8,488 bases of DNA. Source: an uncultured beta proteobacterium (GTDB taxonomy: Bacteria; Pseudomonadota; Gammaproteobacteria; Burkholderiales; Burkholderiaceae_C). How positions within the stretch are numbered: position 1 is the stretch's first letter; every line of letters starts with the position of its first letter. The DNA lies in contig CAIQEX010000080.1 of assembly GCA_903870955.1 (NCBI GenBank), positions 1 to 8,488 on the forward strand, in the 5' to 3' direction. Shown piece after piece: positions 1 through 7,744 of the stretch. The notes beneath the pieces were generated by a model that was not told the origin of the DNA, made no database searches, and saw only the letters and a list, made by a program, of their open reading frames with translations. The position numbers and the translations under genes are program-made.

Positions 1-587
1 CCGCCCACGGCATTTTTCAGCACGTCGTTGGCTTGGGCAAAGGCTTCTTCCTGGCTGATGTCGTCACCCAGCACTTCGAGCAGCTTCTCGTTCAGCACCA
101 CGATCAGCGAGTCCACATTGGCTTCGAGTTCGGTCAGACCCGCATCGGCATTGCTCATGCGACGGCCACCTTCAAAGTCGAAAGGCTTGGTCACCACACC
201 GACGGTCAGAATGCCCATTTCTTTGGCCACTTTGGCGATGATGGGAGCCGCGCCGGTACCGGTGCCGCCGCCCATGCCGGCGGTGATGAAGAGCATGTGT
301 GCGCCCTGGATGGCGTCGCGGATTTCCGACTCTGCCATTTCAGCCGCATCGCGGCCTTTTTCGGGCTTGCTACCCGCGCCCAGGCCGGTGCCACCCAACT
401 GAATAACCTTGTGTGCGCTGCTGCGCGAGAGAGCCTGTGCGTCGGTATTGGCGCAGATGAATTCCACACCTCCAACAGCCGAGCGAATCATGTGCTCGAC
501 GGCATTGCCGCCGCCGCCGCCGACACCGATGACTTTGATCTGCGTGCCCTGGTTAAAACCTTCTTCTTCAATCATTTCTATGGCCAT
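1..587 (-). CDS. ftsZ: Cell division protein FtsZ (5' part, runs off the left edge)
   Basis: FtsZ is the tubulin-like GTPase that polymerises into the cytoplasmic Z-ring and recruits the divisome. The visible 195 residues begin [13 protein letters not shown] and carry the N-terminal nucleotide-binding fold. The glycine-rich motif [13 protein letters not shown] is at about residues 21-33 and CANTDAQAL at about 45-53. The tubulin/FtsZ signature [13 protein letters not shown] is at about 106-118, followed by [11 protein letters not shown] at about 133-143 and the NADAGL stretch. The usual family length is about 380-420 residues, so roughly half is missing beyond the window. I chose the ATG at 585-587 because AGGAGT lies 7 nt upstream (595-600); a second in-frame ATG at 573-575 is less well placed. 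The gene follows ftsA after a 237-nt spacer, the largest gap in the window, so it may have its own promoter. No internal defects are visible. Confidence 0.97.
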   Translation of the reverse strand, partial: MAIEMIEEEGFNQGTQIKVIGVGGGGGNAVEHMIRSAVGGVEFICANTDAQALSRSSAHKVIQLGGTGLGAGSKPEKGRDAAEMAESEIRDAIQGAHMLFITAGMGGGTGTGAAPIIAKVAKEMGILTVGVVTKPFDFEGGRRMSNADAGLTELEANVDSLIVVLNEKLLEVLGDDISQEEAFAQANDVLKNAVG

Positions 588-594
588 CTTGGTT

Positions 595-600
595 ACTCCT
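595..600 (-). promoter_or_regulatory. Ribosome binding site of ftsZ
   Basis: AGGAGT on the minus strand lies 7 nt before the ATG at 587. It is the strongest Shine-Dalgarno match at this gene and favours that start over the ATG four codons further in. Confidence 0.75.
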
Positions 601-660
601 GAATCGTTAAATATACGTGAATAAATGTTGTGTTTTTGCTTCGCAGTTGCCTTTTGTAGA
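600..660 (-). promoter_or_regulatory. AT-rich candidate promoter region upstream of ftsZ
   Basis: This stretch of the ftsA-ftsZ spacer is clearly AT-rich in an otherwise GC-rich window. On the minus strand it holds two -10-like hexamers, TATATT (615 to 610) and TTTATT (625 to 620). Neither has a convincing TTGACA-like -35 at 16-18 bp. Either would give a short ftsZ leader (roughly 15-25 nt) that keeps the AGGAGT site. In many proteobacteria ftsZ has extra promoters beyond the shared dcw transcript, so this is plausible. The call rests on base composition and position only. Confidence 0.3.
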
Positions 661-738
661 TCACTCAGGTGGGTCTACACATCGCCATCGCCAATGTGGG
701 CTGGCCCTGGCCTGGGAAATGCGCAATTCGTGCGAGAT

Positions 739-821
739 TGAGCGCCGCCGGGCCGCCCCAAGGCGCGAAGGCCCCCCAGGGGGGCAGCGCATTACACGCA
801 GTGAGAAGCGTGGGGGCAACA
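739..821 (+). repeat. Palindromic repeat copy 1 (intergenic, opposite orientation to the genes)
   Basis: This copy aligns without gaps over 83 nt to the three other copies, differing at 8 positions from copy 3 and 9 from copy 2 by my hand count. It reads in the plus direction, opposite to the copies in ddlB, murG and murD. It contains GCCCCAAGGC, the near-perfect inverted repeat GCCCCCC-A-GGGGGGC, and CACGC...GCGTG. The same frame used in the coding copies is open here (GPPQGAKAP then GGSALHAV) but is not part of any believable gene. It ends at 821, and the ftsA stop codon occupies 825-827. It may fold in the ftsA-ftsZ transcript. Confidence 0.9.
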
Positions 822-824
822 TAT

Positions 825-2054
825 TTAAAAGTTCCCGATGAACCAGTCCTTGATGCCGCCAAAGGCGGTCTTCATGGACCCTTGTTTTTGTGCCACTTTG
901 TAGCCGCGCATGCGGCCCAGGCGGGCTTCTTCGAGCAAACCCATGACCGTGGCAGCACGCGGATGGGCCACCATGTCGGACAAGGCGCTGCGGTATTGCG
1001 GAGTGCCCCGGCGCACCGGCTTCAGGAAGATGTCTTCGGCCAGTTCCACCATGCCCGGCATGACGCAGCTGCCACCGGTCAGCACAATGCCGCTGGACAG
1101 CACTTCTTCGAAGCCAGACTCGCGAATCTTCTGGTTCACCAGCGAGAAAATTTCCTCGATGCGCGGCTCGATCACACCGGCCAGGGCCTGGCGACTCAGC
1201 ATGCGCGGTCCCCGGTCACCCAAGCCGGGCACTTCCACTTGAATTTCGGGGTCCACCAACAACTGCTTGGCATGGCCGGATTCGACCTTGATGTCTTCCG
1301 CGTCCTTGGTCGGGGTGCGCAGGGCCATGGCAATGTCGCTGGTGATCAGGTCACCGGCAATCGGGATGACGGCGGTGTGGCGAATCGCACCGTTGGTGAA
1401 GATGGCGACGTCCGTGGTGCCGGCACCAATGTCCACCATGGCCACACCGAGTTCACGCTCGTCGGCGGTCAACACCGACAGGCTGCTGGCCAGCGGATTC
1501 AACATCAAATATTCCACATCCAGGCCACAGCGGCGCACGCATTTGATGATGTTCTCCGCTGCAGTCTGGGCGCCGGTCACGATATGCACCTTGGCTTCCA
1601 GACGGATGCCGCTCATGCCGATGGGCTCGCGCACATCCTGGCCGTCGATGATGAACTCCTGCGGTTCCACCAGCAGCAGACGCTGGTCGGTCGAGATGTT
1701 GATCGCTTTGGCGGTTTCGACCACGCGGGCCACGTCGGCCTGGGTCACTTCACGGTCTTTCACGGCCACCATGCCGCTGGAGTTGATGCCGCGAATATGG
1801 CTGCCGGTGATGCCGGTGTAAACGCGCGTGATTTTGCAATCGGCCATTAGTTCGGCTTCCTTGAGCGCGGCCTGAATGCTTTGCACGGTGGCGTCAATAT
1901 TCACCACCACGCCACGTTTAAGACCGTTGCTGGGGGCAATGCCCAAGCCGGCCAGTTTGAGCTCGCCTCCCGGCATGATTTCGGCCACCACCACCATCAC
2001 CTTGGCAGTGCCGATGTCCAGACCTACAACCAAATCTTTGTACTCTTTTGCCAT
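825..2054 (-). CDS. ftsA: Cell division protein FtsA
   Basis: FtsA is an actin-like ATPase that tethers FtsZ filaments to the inner membrane and recruits later divisome proteins. The 409 residues match the usual family length (about 400-420). The actin-fold nucleotide motifs are visible: phosphate-1 VGLDIGTAKV at about residues 10-19, phosphate-2 VDIGAGTTDVAIF at about 207-219, and the adenosine motif VLTGGSCVMPGM at about 324-335. Between the first two is the FtsA-specific 1C region, including GITGSHIRGINSSGMVAV (about 81-98). The C-terminal membrane-targeting amphipathic helix is intact as FGGIKDWFIGNF (398-409). The ATG at 2054 follows AGGTGA (2059-2064), and ftsQ ends 18 nt upstream, so the two are probably cotranscribed. 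A repeat copy begins just after the stop codon without altering the C-terminus. Confidence 0.98.
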   Translation of the reverse strand: MAKEYKDLVVGLDIGTAKVMVVVAEIMPGGELKLAGLGIAPSNGLKRGVVVNIDATVQSIQAALKEAELMADCKITRVYTGITGSHIRGINSSGMVAVKDREVTQADVARVVETAKAINISTDQRLLLVEPQEFIIDGQDVREPIGMSGIRLEAKVHIVTGAQTAAENIIKCVRRCGLDVEYLMLNPLASSLSVLTADERELGVAMVDIGAGTTDVAIFTNGAIRHTAVIPIAGDLITSDIAMALRTPTKDAEDIKVESGHAKQLLVDPEIQVEVPGLGDRGPRMLSRQALAGVIEPRIEEIFSLVNQKIRESGFEEVLSSGIVLTGGSCVMPGMVELAEDIFLKPVRRGTPQYRSALSDMVAHPRAATVMGLLEEARLGRMRGYKVAQKQGSMKTAFGGIKDWFIGNF

Positions 2055-2058
2055 ACGT

Positions 2059-2064
2059 TCACCT
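2059..2064 (-). promoter_or_regulatory. Ribosome binding site of ftsA
   Basis: AGGTGA on the minus strand ends 4 nt before the ATG at 2054. As it matches the 3' side of the consensus AGGAGGTGA, this short spacing is normal. It lies within the 18-nt gap after ftsQ. Confidence 0.6.
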
Positions 2065-2072
2065 GTGTTCCA

Positions 2073-2867
2073 TTACTTCTTCACTGCCTCTGGCTGCACC
2101 GTGCTCACACCGCGCAGCCGAATGGCGTATCCGTTTTCATGCCGCAAGTCGGCAGACTCAATCGCATTCGGGTCCCGCCCATAGCGCGACACCACTTGCG
2201 TCAGCGTCTTCAAGAATCGGTCGACGCGGGGTATCACTTCATCCGTGTTGCCGCGGCCCAATTCGATCTCGGCGCCCGCCTGCAGGTGCAGGCTCCAGCT
2301 ACCGCGCGCCGACAGGCTCAACTCTTCCAGCGGCATGTCCATGGCTGTAAAAAGTGGCTCGACGGCACGGTACATGGCCAGCACCTCGGGGCCCTGCCCT
2401 TCAGGGCCGCCCAGCGTGGGCAGACCGTCCTGGTCGATTTCGCCCAGATTGGCCTCAAACACCTCACCAAAGCTGTTCACCAAACGGGCATCGCCCTGGG
2501 TCGCTTCCCCGCGCCACAGTGCCACCGGCTGATGCTCTTGCAGGCGCACGCGAAGTCGATTCGGAAACTCGCGCTGCACCACGGCCCGGCGCACCCAGGG
2601 TGCAGACTCAAAGGCAGCGCGTACCCGCGCCAAATCGACCGTGAAGAAGGTGCCCACAATGCGCGGCGCAACATTGGCGCGCAAGGTGACGCTGTTGTTG
2701 TGGCGCGTGTCGCCCGTGACGGTAATTCCCTGAATGTCAAACTGGCTCGCGCGAGTGATCGTGCGCACACCGGCCACGGCGCAGAGGGCGACAAACACCA
2801 GAACCAGCACGACAACCGTGAAGTTCATGAGTTTGACGTCCACCGGTGTGACCAATGCTGATTTCAT
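2073..2867 (-). CDS. ftsQ: Cell division protein FtsQ
   Basis: FtsQ is a bitopic inner-membrane protein that bridges early and late divisome components through FtsB and FtsL. The 264 residues show the expected order: a short cytoplasmic N-terminus, one transmembrane segment (about residues 15-36, rich in V, L and A), then a periplasmic POTRA domain beginning near [15 protein letters not shown] (about 43-57). The beta domain follows, including [22 protein letters not shown] split over about 89-110 and NSFGEVFEA (about 131-139). The start at 2867 is chosen because its ATG overlaps the ddlB stop (ATGA) and has GAAGG 7 nt upstream (2875-2879). An upstream in-frame GTG that would add 16 residues lacks support. 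Sequence conservation in FtsQ is weak, but domain order and position between ddlB and ftsA make the call firm. Confidence 0.95.
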   Translation of the reverse strand: MKSALVTPVDVKLMNFTVVVLVLVFVALCAVAGVRTITRASQFDIQGITVTGDTRHNNSVTLRANVAPRIVGTFFTVDLARVRAAFESAPWVRRAVVQREFPNRLRVRLQEHQPVALWRGEATQGDARLVNSFGEVFEANLGEIDQDGLPTLGGPEGQGPEVLAMYRAVEPLFTAMDMPLEELSLSARGSWSLHLQAGAEIELGRGNTDEVIPRVDRFLKTLTQVVSRYGRDPNAIESADLRHENGYAIRLRGVSTVQPEAVKK

Positions 2868-3913
2868 GGCGCTGCCTTCGCGTCCAGTGTGGTGCTGCGC
2901 AGCAGTTGCACGCACAGGTCTTCGTAGCTAATGCCAGCGGCCTTGGCCGACATGGGTACCAACGAGTGACCGGTCATGCCAGGCGAAGTGTTGATCTCCA
3001 GCAAATAGGGCGTACGGGTCTTGGCGTCGATCATCACGTCGGCACGGGCCCAGCCACGGCAGCGCAACACCTGATAGGCGCGGCACACCAACGCTGAAAT
3101 AGCTTCTTCTTCGCCAGCAGGCAGACCGGCGGGCACCAGGTATTGGGTGACGTCGGTGAAGTATTTGTTCTGGTAGTCGTAGTTGCCATCCGGCGCGACG
3201 ATGCGAATCAGTGGCAGGGCCGTCGGTGCGTCCGCTGCGCCCAGCACCGGGCAGGTCACCTCGTCACCGGCGATGAACTGCTCGCAGAGTACTTCGACAT
3301 CGTGTTGCGCAGCCAGCGCGTAGGCAGCGTCACACTGGTCTTCGGTCAGCACCTTGGTGAAGCCGATGGACGAGCCTTCGCGCGCCGGCTTGACGATCAT
3401 CGGCGCACCCAGTTCGGCAAAGGCTGCGTGGGTTTGTTCGGCGCTGCTGACCTGGGCCCAGGCCGGTGTGGACAAACCTTCGAAGCGCCAGATGCGCTTG
3501 GTCATGACCTTGTCCATGGAAATGGCGGAGGCCATCACACCAGAGCCGGTGTAGGGGATGCCCAGCAATTCCAGCGCGCCCTGCACCGTGCCGTCTTCAC
3601 CAAAACGGCCATGCAGCGCTATGAAGCAGCGATCAAAACCTTCGCGCTTCAGGTCGTCGAGCGGACGTTCGGCCGGGTCAAAGGCATGGGCATCGACGCC
3701 TTTGGACAACAGGGCCTTGAGCACGCCGCCGCCAGACATCAGCGATACCTCGCGCTCAGCGGACACACCGCCCATCAGCACCGCGACCCTCCCAAATTCT
3801 GAAGGTGTAGCCCCCACGCTTGCCACTTCGTGTGCTGCGCTTCCCCCCACGGGGGCCTTCGCGCCTTGGGGCGGCCCGGCGGCGCTCATGTTCGCTGCTT
3901 CCTCCGTCGTCAT
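2864..3913 (-). CDS. ddlB: D-alanine--D-alanine ligase with an N-terminal repeat-encoded extension
   Basis: Cytoplasmic ATP-grasp ligase that makes D-Ala-D-Ala for the peptidoglycan stem peptide. The core is intact. [16 protein letters not shown] (about 43-58) carries the catalytic Glu equivalent to E. coli DdlB Glu15. REGSSIGF (about 178-185) holds the catalytic Ser, and YDYQNKY (245-251) the Lys-Tyr pair. WARADVM (288-294) and [14 protein letters not shown] (304-317) supply the Mg-ATP ligands. The protein is 349 residues, against about 306 in E. coli DdlB. The excess is largely at the N-terminus, where residues about 10-36 ([12 protein letters not shown] ... ASVGAT) are encoded by a repeat copy. 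The ATG at 3913 overlaps the murC stop (ATGA). A second ATG at codon 9 (3889) has GGAGGA about 10 nt upstream and is a serious alternative. Both starts include the repeat peptide. The gene overlaps ftsQ by 4 nt. Confidence 0.97.
   Translation of the reverse strand: MTTEEAANMSAAGPPQGAKAPVGGSAAHEVASVGATPSEFGRVAVLMGGVSAEREVSLMSGGGVLKALLSKGVDAHAFDPAERPLDDLKREGFDRCFIALHGRFGEDGTVQGALELLGIPYTGSGVMASAISMDKVMTKRIWRFEGLSTPAWAQVSSAEQTHAAFAELGAPMIVKPAREGSSIGFTKVLTEDQCDAAYALAAQHDVEVLCEQFIAGDEVTCPVLGAADAPTALPLIRIVAPDGNYDYQNKYFTDVTQYLVPAGLPAGEEEAISALVCRAYQVLRCRGWARADVMIDAKTRTPYLLEINTSPGMTGHSLVPMSAKAAGISYEDLCVQLLRSTTLDAKAAP
3806..3888 (-). repeat. Palindromic repeat copy 2 (in frame in ddlB)
   Basis: An 83-nt gapless match to the other three copies, read in the direction of the gene. 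It encodes codons about 10-36 of Ddl, immediately before the first beta strand of the ATP-grasp fold. Its central inverted repeat has the core CCCCC-GT-GGGGG, so the centre differs from the other copies while the arms still pair. Its 3' part (CACACGAAGTGGCAAG) groups it with copy 4. Confidence 0.9.
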
Positions 3914-5340
3914 AGCACGGTGCCTTTCAATGTGAGCATGTCTGCAATCTTTCCGGGCACGGCGCCGATGGAGCCGGCACCCATACACACCAGCACATCA
4001 CCGTCACGGGCGTTGTCGATGGCTGCCTGCGGCATGGCCAGGATGTCGTCGACAAAAATCGGTTCGACCTTGCCGGCGATGCGCAGAGCGCGTGCCAGCG
4101 CGCGACCATCAGCGGCCACGATCGGGGCTTCACCGGCGGCATAGACCTCCGCCAAAAGCACCGAGTCCGACAAGGCAATAACCTTGACGAAATCGTCAAA
4201 GCAATCGCGCGTACGGCTGTAGCGGTGCGGCTGAAAAGCCAGCACCAAACGACGACCCGGGAATGCGCCTCGCGCAGCGGCCAACGTCGCCGCCATCTCG
4301 ACGGGGTGGTGGCCGTAGTCGTCAATCACCGTGACCGTGCCACGCGATTTGCCATCCACGCTGGGCAGGGGCAGATCACCATAGCGCTGGAAGCGCCGTC
4401 CCACACCGTGGAATTCGGCCAGGGCTTTTTGCACCGCAGCGTCTTCGATATTCAGTTCCACCGCCACGGCAATGGCAGACAGGGAGTTGAGCACGTTGTG
4501 CAGGCCGGGCAGGTTCAACACCACGTCCATGTCTGGCAACACCACGCCGTTACGGCGCTGCACAGTGAAGTGCATTTGGGCGCCGACTGCGCGCACGTTG
4601 ATGGCCCGCACCTGCGCGTCTTCGTTGAAGCCGTAGCTGGTGATGGGGCAGGTCACGTCGTTGACGATGTCGCGCACAGCCGCGTCGTCGGTGCACAAGA
4701 TGGCCGTGCCATAGAAAGGCATGCGGTGCAGAAAGTCGACAAAGGCTTTCTTCAAATTATTGAAGTCGTGGCCATAGGTTTCCATATGGTCGGCGTCGAT
4801 GTTGGTCACCACGGCCATCACCGGCAGCAGGTTCAGGAAGGACGCATCCGACTCATCGGCCTCCACCACGATGTGGTCGCCACTGCCCAGACGGGCATTG
4901 GCGCCAGCGCTGTTGAGGCGTCCGCCAATCACAAAAGTGGGGTCAAGACCGGCCTGCGCCAACACGCTGGCCACCAGACTCGTGGTGGTGGTCTTGCCGT
5001 GGGTACCGGCAATGGCAATGCCCTGTTTCAGGCGCATCAACTCGGCCAGCATCAGGGCGCGCGGCACGATTGGAATGTGCATCTCGCGGGCCCGAATCAC
5101 CTCGGGGTTGTCTGCTTTGACGGCGGTAGACGTCACCACCGCATCGGCGCCTTTGACGTTGTCGGCACTGTGCCCCACATAGGTCGTGATGCCCAAGGAA
5201 GCCAGTCGTTTGGTGGTGGCGTTGTCGGCCAGATCCGAGCCGGAAATGGTGTAGCCCAGATTGCTCAACACCTCGGCAATGCCGGACATGCCGGAGCCGC
5301 CCACGCCGACGAAATGGATGTGTTTAACAGCGTGCTTCAT
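3910..5340 (-). CDS. murC: UDP-N-acetylmuramate--L-alanine ligase MurC
   Basis: Cytoplasmic Mur ligase that adds L-Ala to UDP-MurNAc, the first amino acid of the stem peptide. The 476 residues fit the family (E. coli 491). The N-terminal UDP-binding Rossmann motif [16 protein letters not shown] is at about 10-25. The ATP P-loop [12 protein letters not shown] is at about 112-123. [12 protein letters not shown] (158-169) and [12 protein letters not shown] (179-190) form the central-domain metal and nucleotide site. LPGLHNVLN (277-285), [10 protein letters not shown] (312-321) and DDYGHHPVE (340-348) continue through the central and C-terminal domains, followed by FQPHRYSRT (369-377). The start at 5340 overlaps the murG stop (ATGA), with GAGGA 9 nt upstream, and the stop overlaps the ddlB start. 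No repeat copy lies in this gene. Confidence 0.98.
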   Translation of the reverse strand: MKHAVKHIHFVGVGGSGMSGIAEVLSNLGYTISGSDLADNATTKRLASLGITTYVGHSADNVKGADAVVTSTAVKADNPEVIRAREMHIPIVPRALMLAELMRLKQGIAIAGTHGKTTTTSLVASVLAQAGLDPTFVIGGRLNSAGANARLGSGDHIVVEADESDASFLNLLPVMAVVTNIDADHMETYGHDFNNLKKAFVDFLHRMPFYGTAILCTDDAAVRDIVNDVTCPITSYGFNEDAQVRAINVRAVGAQMHFTVQRRNGVVLPDMDVVLNLPGLHNVLNSLSAIAVAVELNIEDAAVQKALAEFHGVGRRFQRYGDLPLPSVDGKSRGTVTVIDDYGHHPVEMAATLAAARGAFPGRRLVLAFQPHRYSRTRDCFDDFVKVIALSDSVLLAEVYAAGEAPIVAADGRALARALRIAGKVEPIFVDDILAMPQAAIDNARDGDVLVCMGAGSIGAVPGKIADMLTLKGTVL

Positions 5341-6488
5341 TTGACTAGTTCCTCACAAGCGGCGACCACCGCATCGGTGGCGCGCAGTTGCTGCATTTTT
5401 TTGGCGGCCAGGGCGCGCTGCAGCAACGCGGGACGGTCGATTGTTTTTATAAAGTCAGCCAGGCGCTCAGGTGTCAGCTCCGCTTGGGGCATGAGCCAGC
5501 CCGCACCCTGGTCCACCAGGAAGCGGGCGTTAAAAGTTTGGTGGTCATCCACGGCCGAAGGGAAAGGCACAAAGACGGCGGCGGCACCGACAGCGGCCAA
5601 CTCGGTCACGGTGCTGGCGCCGGCACGGCACAACACCAAATCGGTCTGGGCGAAGGCTTGCGCGGTGTCGGTGATGAACGGTGTGAGCTCGGCTGTGACG
5701 CCACTGGCGGCGTAGTTGGCGCGCAATTCGTCAATCTGCTTCTCGCCGCTTTGGTGAATCACCGTGGGGCGCTCTGCTTCGGGGATCAATGCCAACGCTT
5801 GAGGCACCACGCTGTTGAGTGCCCGTGCGCCCAAACTGCCACCGACCACCAACAATCGCAAGGGTCCGGTGCGACCGACAAAACGGTCTTGCGGTTCTGC
5901 TTGCACCAGGAACTCGGCGCGCAGCGGGTTGCCCACGCAACGGCCTTTGGCAAACACATCCGGGAAGGCAGTAAACACGCGGTCAGCGACAGAGGCCAGC
6001 ACTTTGTTGGCCATGCCCGCTACCGAGTTCTGTTCGTGCAGCACCAGGGGTTTGCCCAGTGCCACGCCCATCATGCCGCCGGGGAAGGTGATGTAGCCAC
6101 CGAGGCCCACCAGAACGTTGGGCTTGACGCGGCGCACCACCTGCAAGGCTTGCCAGAAGGCGCGCAGCAGGCGCAGCGGCAGAAACACCAGCGTGGAAAG
6201 TCCCTTGCCGCGAACACCGCCAAATTCAATCGTCTCCAGCGTGAAGCCGCGCGCGGGAACCAGACGGCTTTCCATACTGCCGGGTGCGCCCAGCCAGTGC
6301 ACGCGCCAGCCCTTGGCGCGCAAGGCCTCAGCGACCGCCAGACCCGGGAAGATATGGCCGCCGGTGCCGCCGGCCATGACCAGTGCACTATGTGTGGCCC
6401 CCACGCTTGTCACTGCGTGTACTGCGCTGCCCCCCTGGGGGGCCTTCACGCCTTGGGGCTGCTCTGCGGCGTTCAAGGTCTTGCTCAT
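5337..6488 (-). CDS. murG: Lipid II synthase MurG with an N-terminal repeat-encoded extension
   Basis: MurG is a membrane-associated GT-B glycosyltransferase that transfers GlcNAc from UDP-GlcNAc to lipid I, giving lipid II. Family motifs are present: the first G-loop [14 protein letters not shown] (about 38-51, with the conserved His at 45) and the second glycine-rich loop [11 protein letters not shown] (128-138). HEQNSVAG follows at 151-158, [10 protein letters not shown] at 216-225 and [15 protein letters not shown] at about 287-301 in the UDP-GlcNAc-binding C-terminal domain. It has 383 residues versus 355 in E. coli. The surplus is residues about 5-31 ([10 protein letters not shown] ... 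TSVGAT), encoded by repeat copy 3. The ATG at 6488 overlaps the ftsW stop (ATGA), which supports a start that includes the insert. An internal GTG near the end of the repeat cannot be excluded from sequence alone. The stop overlaps the murC start. Confidence 0.97.
   Translation of the reverse strand: MSKTLNAAEQPQGVKAPQGGSAVHAVTSVGATHSALVMAGGTGGHIFPGLAVAEALRAKGWRVHWLGAPGSMESRLVPARGFTLETIEFGGVRGKGLSTLVFLPLRLLRAFWQALQVVRRVKPNVLVGLGGYITFPGGMMGVALGKPLVLHEQNSVAGMANKVLASVADRVFTAFPDVFAKGRCVGNPLRAEFLVQAEPQDRFVGRTGPLRLLVVGGSLGARALNSVVPQALALIPEAERPTVIHQSGEKQIDELRANYAASGVTAELTPFITDTAQAFAQTDLVLCRAGASTVTELAAVGAAAVFVPFPSAVDDHQTFNARFLVDQGAGWLMPQAELTPERLADFIKTIDRPALLQRALAAKKMQQLRATDAVVAACEELVK
6393..6475 (-). 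repeat. Palindromic repeat copy 3 (in frame at the murG N-terminus)
   Basis: An 83-nt gapless match, the most divergent at its 5' end (CGCAGAGCAGCCCC in place of CGCCGGGCCGCCCC). It encodes about residues 5-31 of MurG in the same frame as the ddlB and murD copies. The central arms CCCCCC-A-GGGGGG are preserved. Its 3' part (ACACGCAGTGACAAG) groups it with copy 1. Confidence 0.88.
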
Positions 6489-7744
6489 ACCCGCCCCCCC
6501 TGCATGAGTTGGCGGTTCTCATAGTCAATGCGCAACACAACGGCAATGGCGATCAGGTTGACCAGGATGGCGGAGCCGCCGTAGCTCATCAGTGGCAAGG
6601 TCAATCCTTTGGTGGGCAGCGCCCCCAGATTCACACCCATGTTGATAAACGACTGAAAGCCCATCCAGATACCCAGGCCTTGTGCCACCAGACCGGCAAA
6701 TACGCGGTCCAGGGCGATGGCCTGGCGGCCGATGTGCATCAGTCGGCGTGTCAACCACAAGAACATGCAGATCACCACCAGCACACCCACCAGTCCAAAT
6801 TCTTCGCCGATCACGGCCAGCAAAAAGTCGGTATGCGCTTCGGGCAGCCAATGCAGTTTTTCCACACTGCCGCCCAGGCCGACACCAAAAATTTCACCAC
6901 GCCCGATGGCGATCAGCGAATGCGAAAGCTGGTAGCCCTTGCCCATGGAGTACGCCGCATCCCAAGGATTGAGATAGGCAAAAATGCGCTCACGCCGCCA
7001 GGGGCTCAAGGCAATCATCAAGCTGAAAGCGATTGCCAAGATGGCGGCAATCAGGAAGAACATGCGGGCGTTGACGCCGCCCAAAAACAGAATGCCCATG
7101 GCAATGACGGCAATCACCATGAAGGCGCCCATGTCGGGCTCGGCCAGCAGCAACAGGCCGATCACCGCCACCGCAATACCCATGGGCATCACGGCGCGGA
7201 AGAAGCGCTCCTTCACATCCATCTTGCGCACCATGTAATCGGCGGCGTACAGCACCACGGCGAACTTGGCCAACTCTGACGGTTGAAAGTTCAGGATGCC
7301 CAAAGCGATCCAGCGCCGGGCGCCGTTTACACCCTTGCCGATAAAGGGCACCAGTACCGCCATCAGCAGCACCAGAGAGGCAATGAACAGATAGGGAGCC
7401 ACCTTTTCCCAGGTCGCAACGGGCACTTGAAACGCCAACAGCGCAGCCACAAAGGCCACCCCGATAGACAGGATGTGACGCACCAGAAAGTGGGTGTGTG
7501 CATAGTTGGCAAAGCGCGGGTTGTCCGGCATGGCAATCGATGCGGAGTACACCATCACCAGCCCCCACAGCAGCAAGGCCACGGTGATCCACACCAGGGG
7601 TTGGTCGAATCCGCGCACCTGCGCCGCTGCCGTGTGGGTCGAGAAGCTACCGCGACCGCCCAGACGCACCGGCAACACGCCCGATGCGGACGTTCCCGGC
7701 ATGCGCGAGAACCAGCCCTTCATGGTGGACACGAATGCGGTCAC
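6485..7744 (-). CDS. ftsW: Septal peptidoglycan polymerase FtsW (SEDS family)
   Basis: FtsW is the polytopic inner-membrane SEDS glycosyltransferase that, with FtsI, polymerises lipid II at the septum. A cytoplasmic N-terminus of about 45 residues is followed by about ten hydrophobic segments. SEDS hallmarks appear in order: [82 protein letters not shown] (split over the large periplasmic loop) and [15 protein letters not shown] near the C-terminus. I prefer the GTG at 7744. It overlaps the murD stop as GTGA, matching the 4-nt overlaps of the next four junctions, and GGAGA (7752-7756) lies 7 nt upstream. This gives 419 residues. The ATG at 7723 (412 residues) lacks a Shine-Dalgarno sequence and would leave a 17-nt gap. 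The gene overlaps murG by 4 nt. Confidence 0.96.
   Translation of the reverse strand: MTAFVSTMKGWFSRMPGTSASGVLPVRLGGRGSFSTHTAAAQVRGFDQPLVWITVALLLWGLVMVYSASIAMPDNPRFANYAHTHFLVRHILSIGVAFVAALLAFQVPVATWEKVAPYLFIASLVLLMAVLVPFIGKGVNGARRWIALGILNFQPSELAKFAVVLYAADYMVRKMDVKERFFRAVMPMGIAVAVIGLLLLAEPDMGAFMVIAVIAMGILFLGGVNARMFFLIAAILAIAFSLMIALSPWRRERIFAYLNPWDAAYSMGKGYQLSHSLIAIGRGEIFGVGLGGSVEKLHWLPEAHTDFLLAVIGEEFGLVGVLVVICMFLWLTRRLMHIGRQAIALDRVFAGLVAQGLGIWMGFQSFINMGVNLGALPTKGLTLPLMSYGGSAILVNLIAIAVVLRIDYENRQLMQGGRV

Larger units (their letters stand above)
588..824. other. ftsA-ftsZ intergenic spacer
   Basis: This is the only non-coding stretch above 20 nt in the window. From the ftsZ side it holds the ribosome binding site, an AT-rich block (about 600-660), a GC-rich middle with short tandem motifs (ATCGCC twice at 681-692, CTGGCC twice at 701-712), and the repeat copy at 739-821. 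That copy ends 3 nt from the ftsA stop codon. I see no tRNA, no small coding gene with a convincing start, and no intrinsic terminator, because no T-run follows the GC-rich hairpins on either strand. Confidence 0.7.

Noticed and set aside
681..714. Short tandem motifs ATCGCC and CTGGCC in the spacer
   Set aside because: Only two to two and a half units each in GC-rich DNA, so chance occurrence is likely; no regulator site is recognisable.
739..821. Intrinsic terminator between ftsA and ftsZ
   Set aside because: The GC-rich hairpins are not followed by a T-run on either strand, and the same sequence occurs inside coding genes that must be transcribed through.
669..1850. Long plus-strand open frame across the ftsA region
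   Set aside because: It is the antisense shadow of ftsA in GC-rich DNA: His/Gly/Ala-rich, no recognisable domain and no ribosome binding site. The minus strand encodes a full, well-conserved FtsA.
2868..2915. Longer FtsQ starting at 2915
   Set aside because: The extra 16 residues overlap the end of ddlB, while the ATG at 2867 has both the ATGA overlap and a ribosome binding site.
3914..3988. Longer Ddl starting at 3988
   Set aside because: It would overlap the murC C-terminus by 79 nt in another frame, has an Arg/His-rich N-terminus unlike Ddl, and ignores the ATGA overlap.
4225..6524. Long plus-strand open frames opposite murC and murG
   Set aside because: Same shadow effect: composition is unlike real proteins (rich in His, Gln and Gly) and the conserved proteins lie on the other strand.
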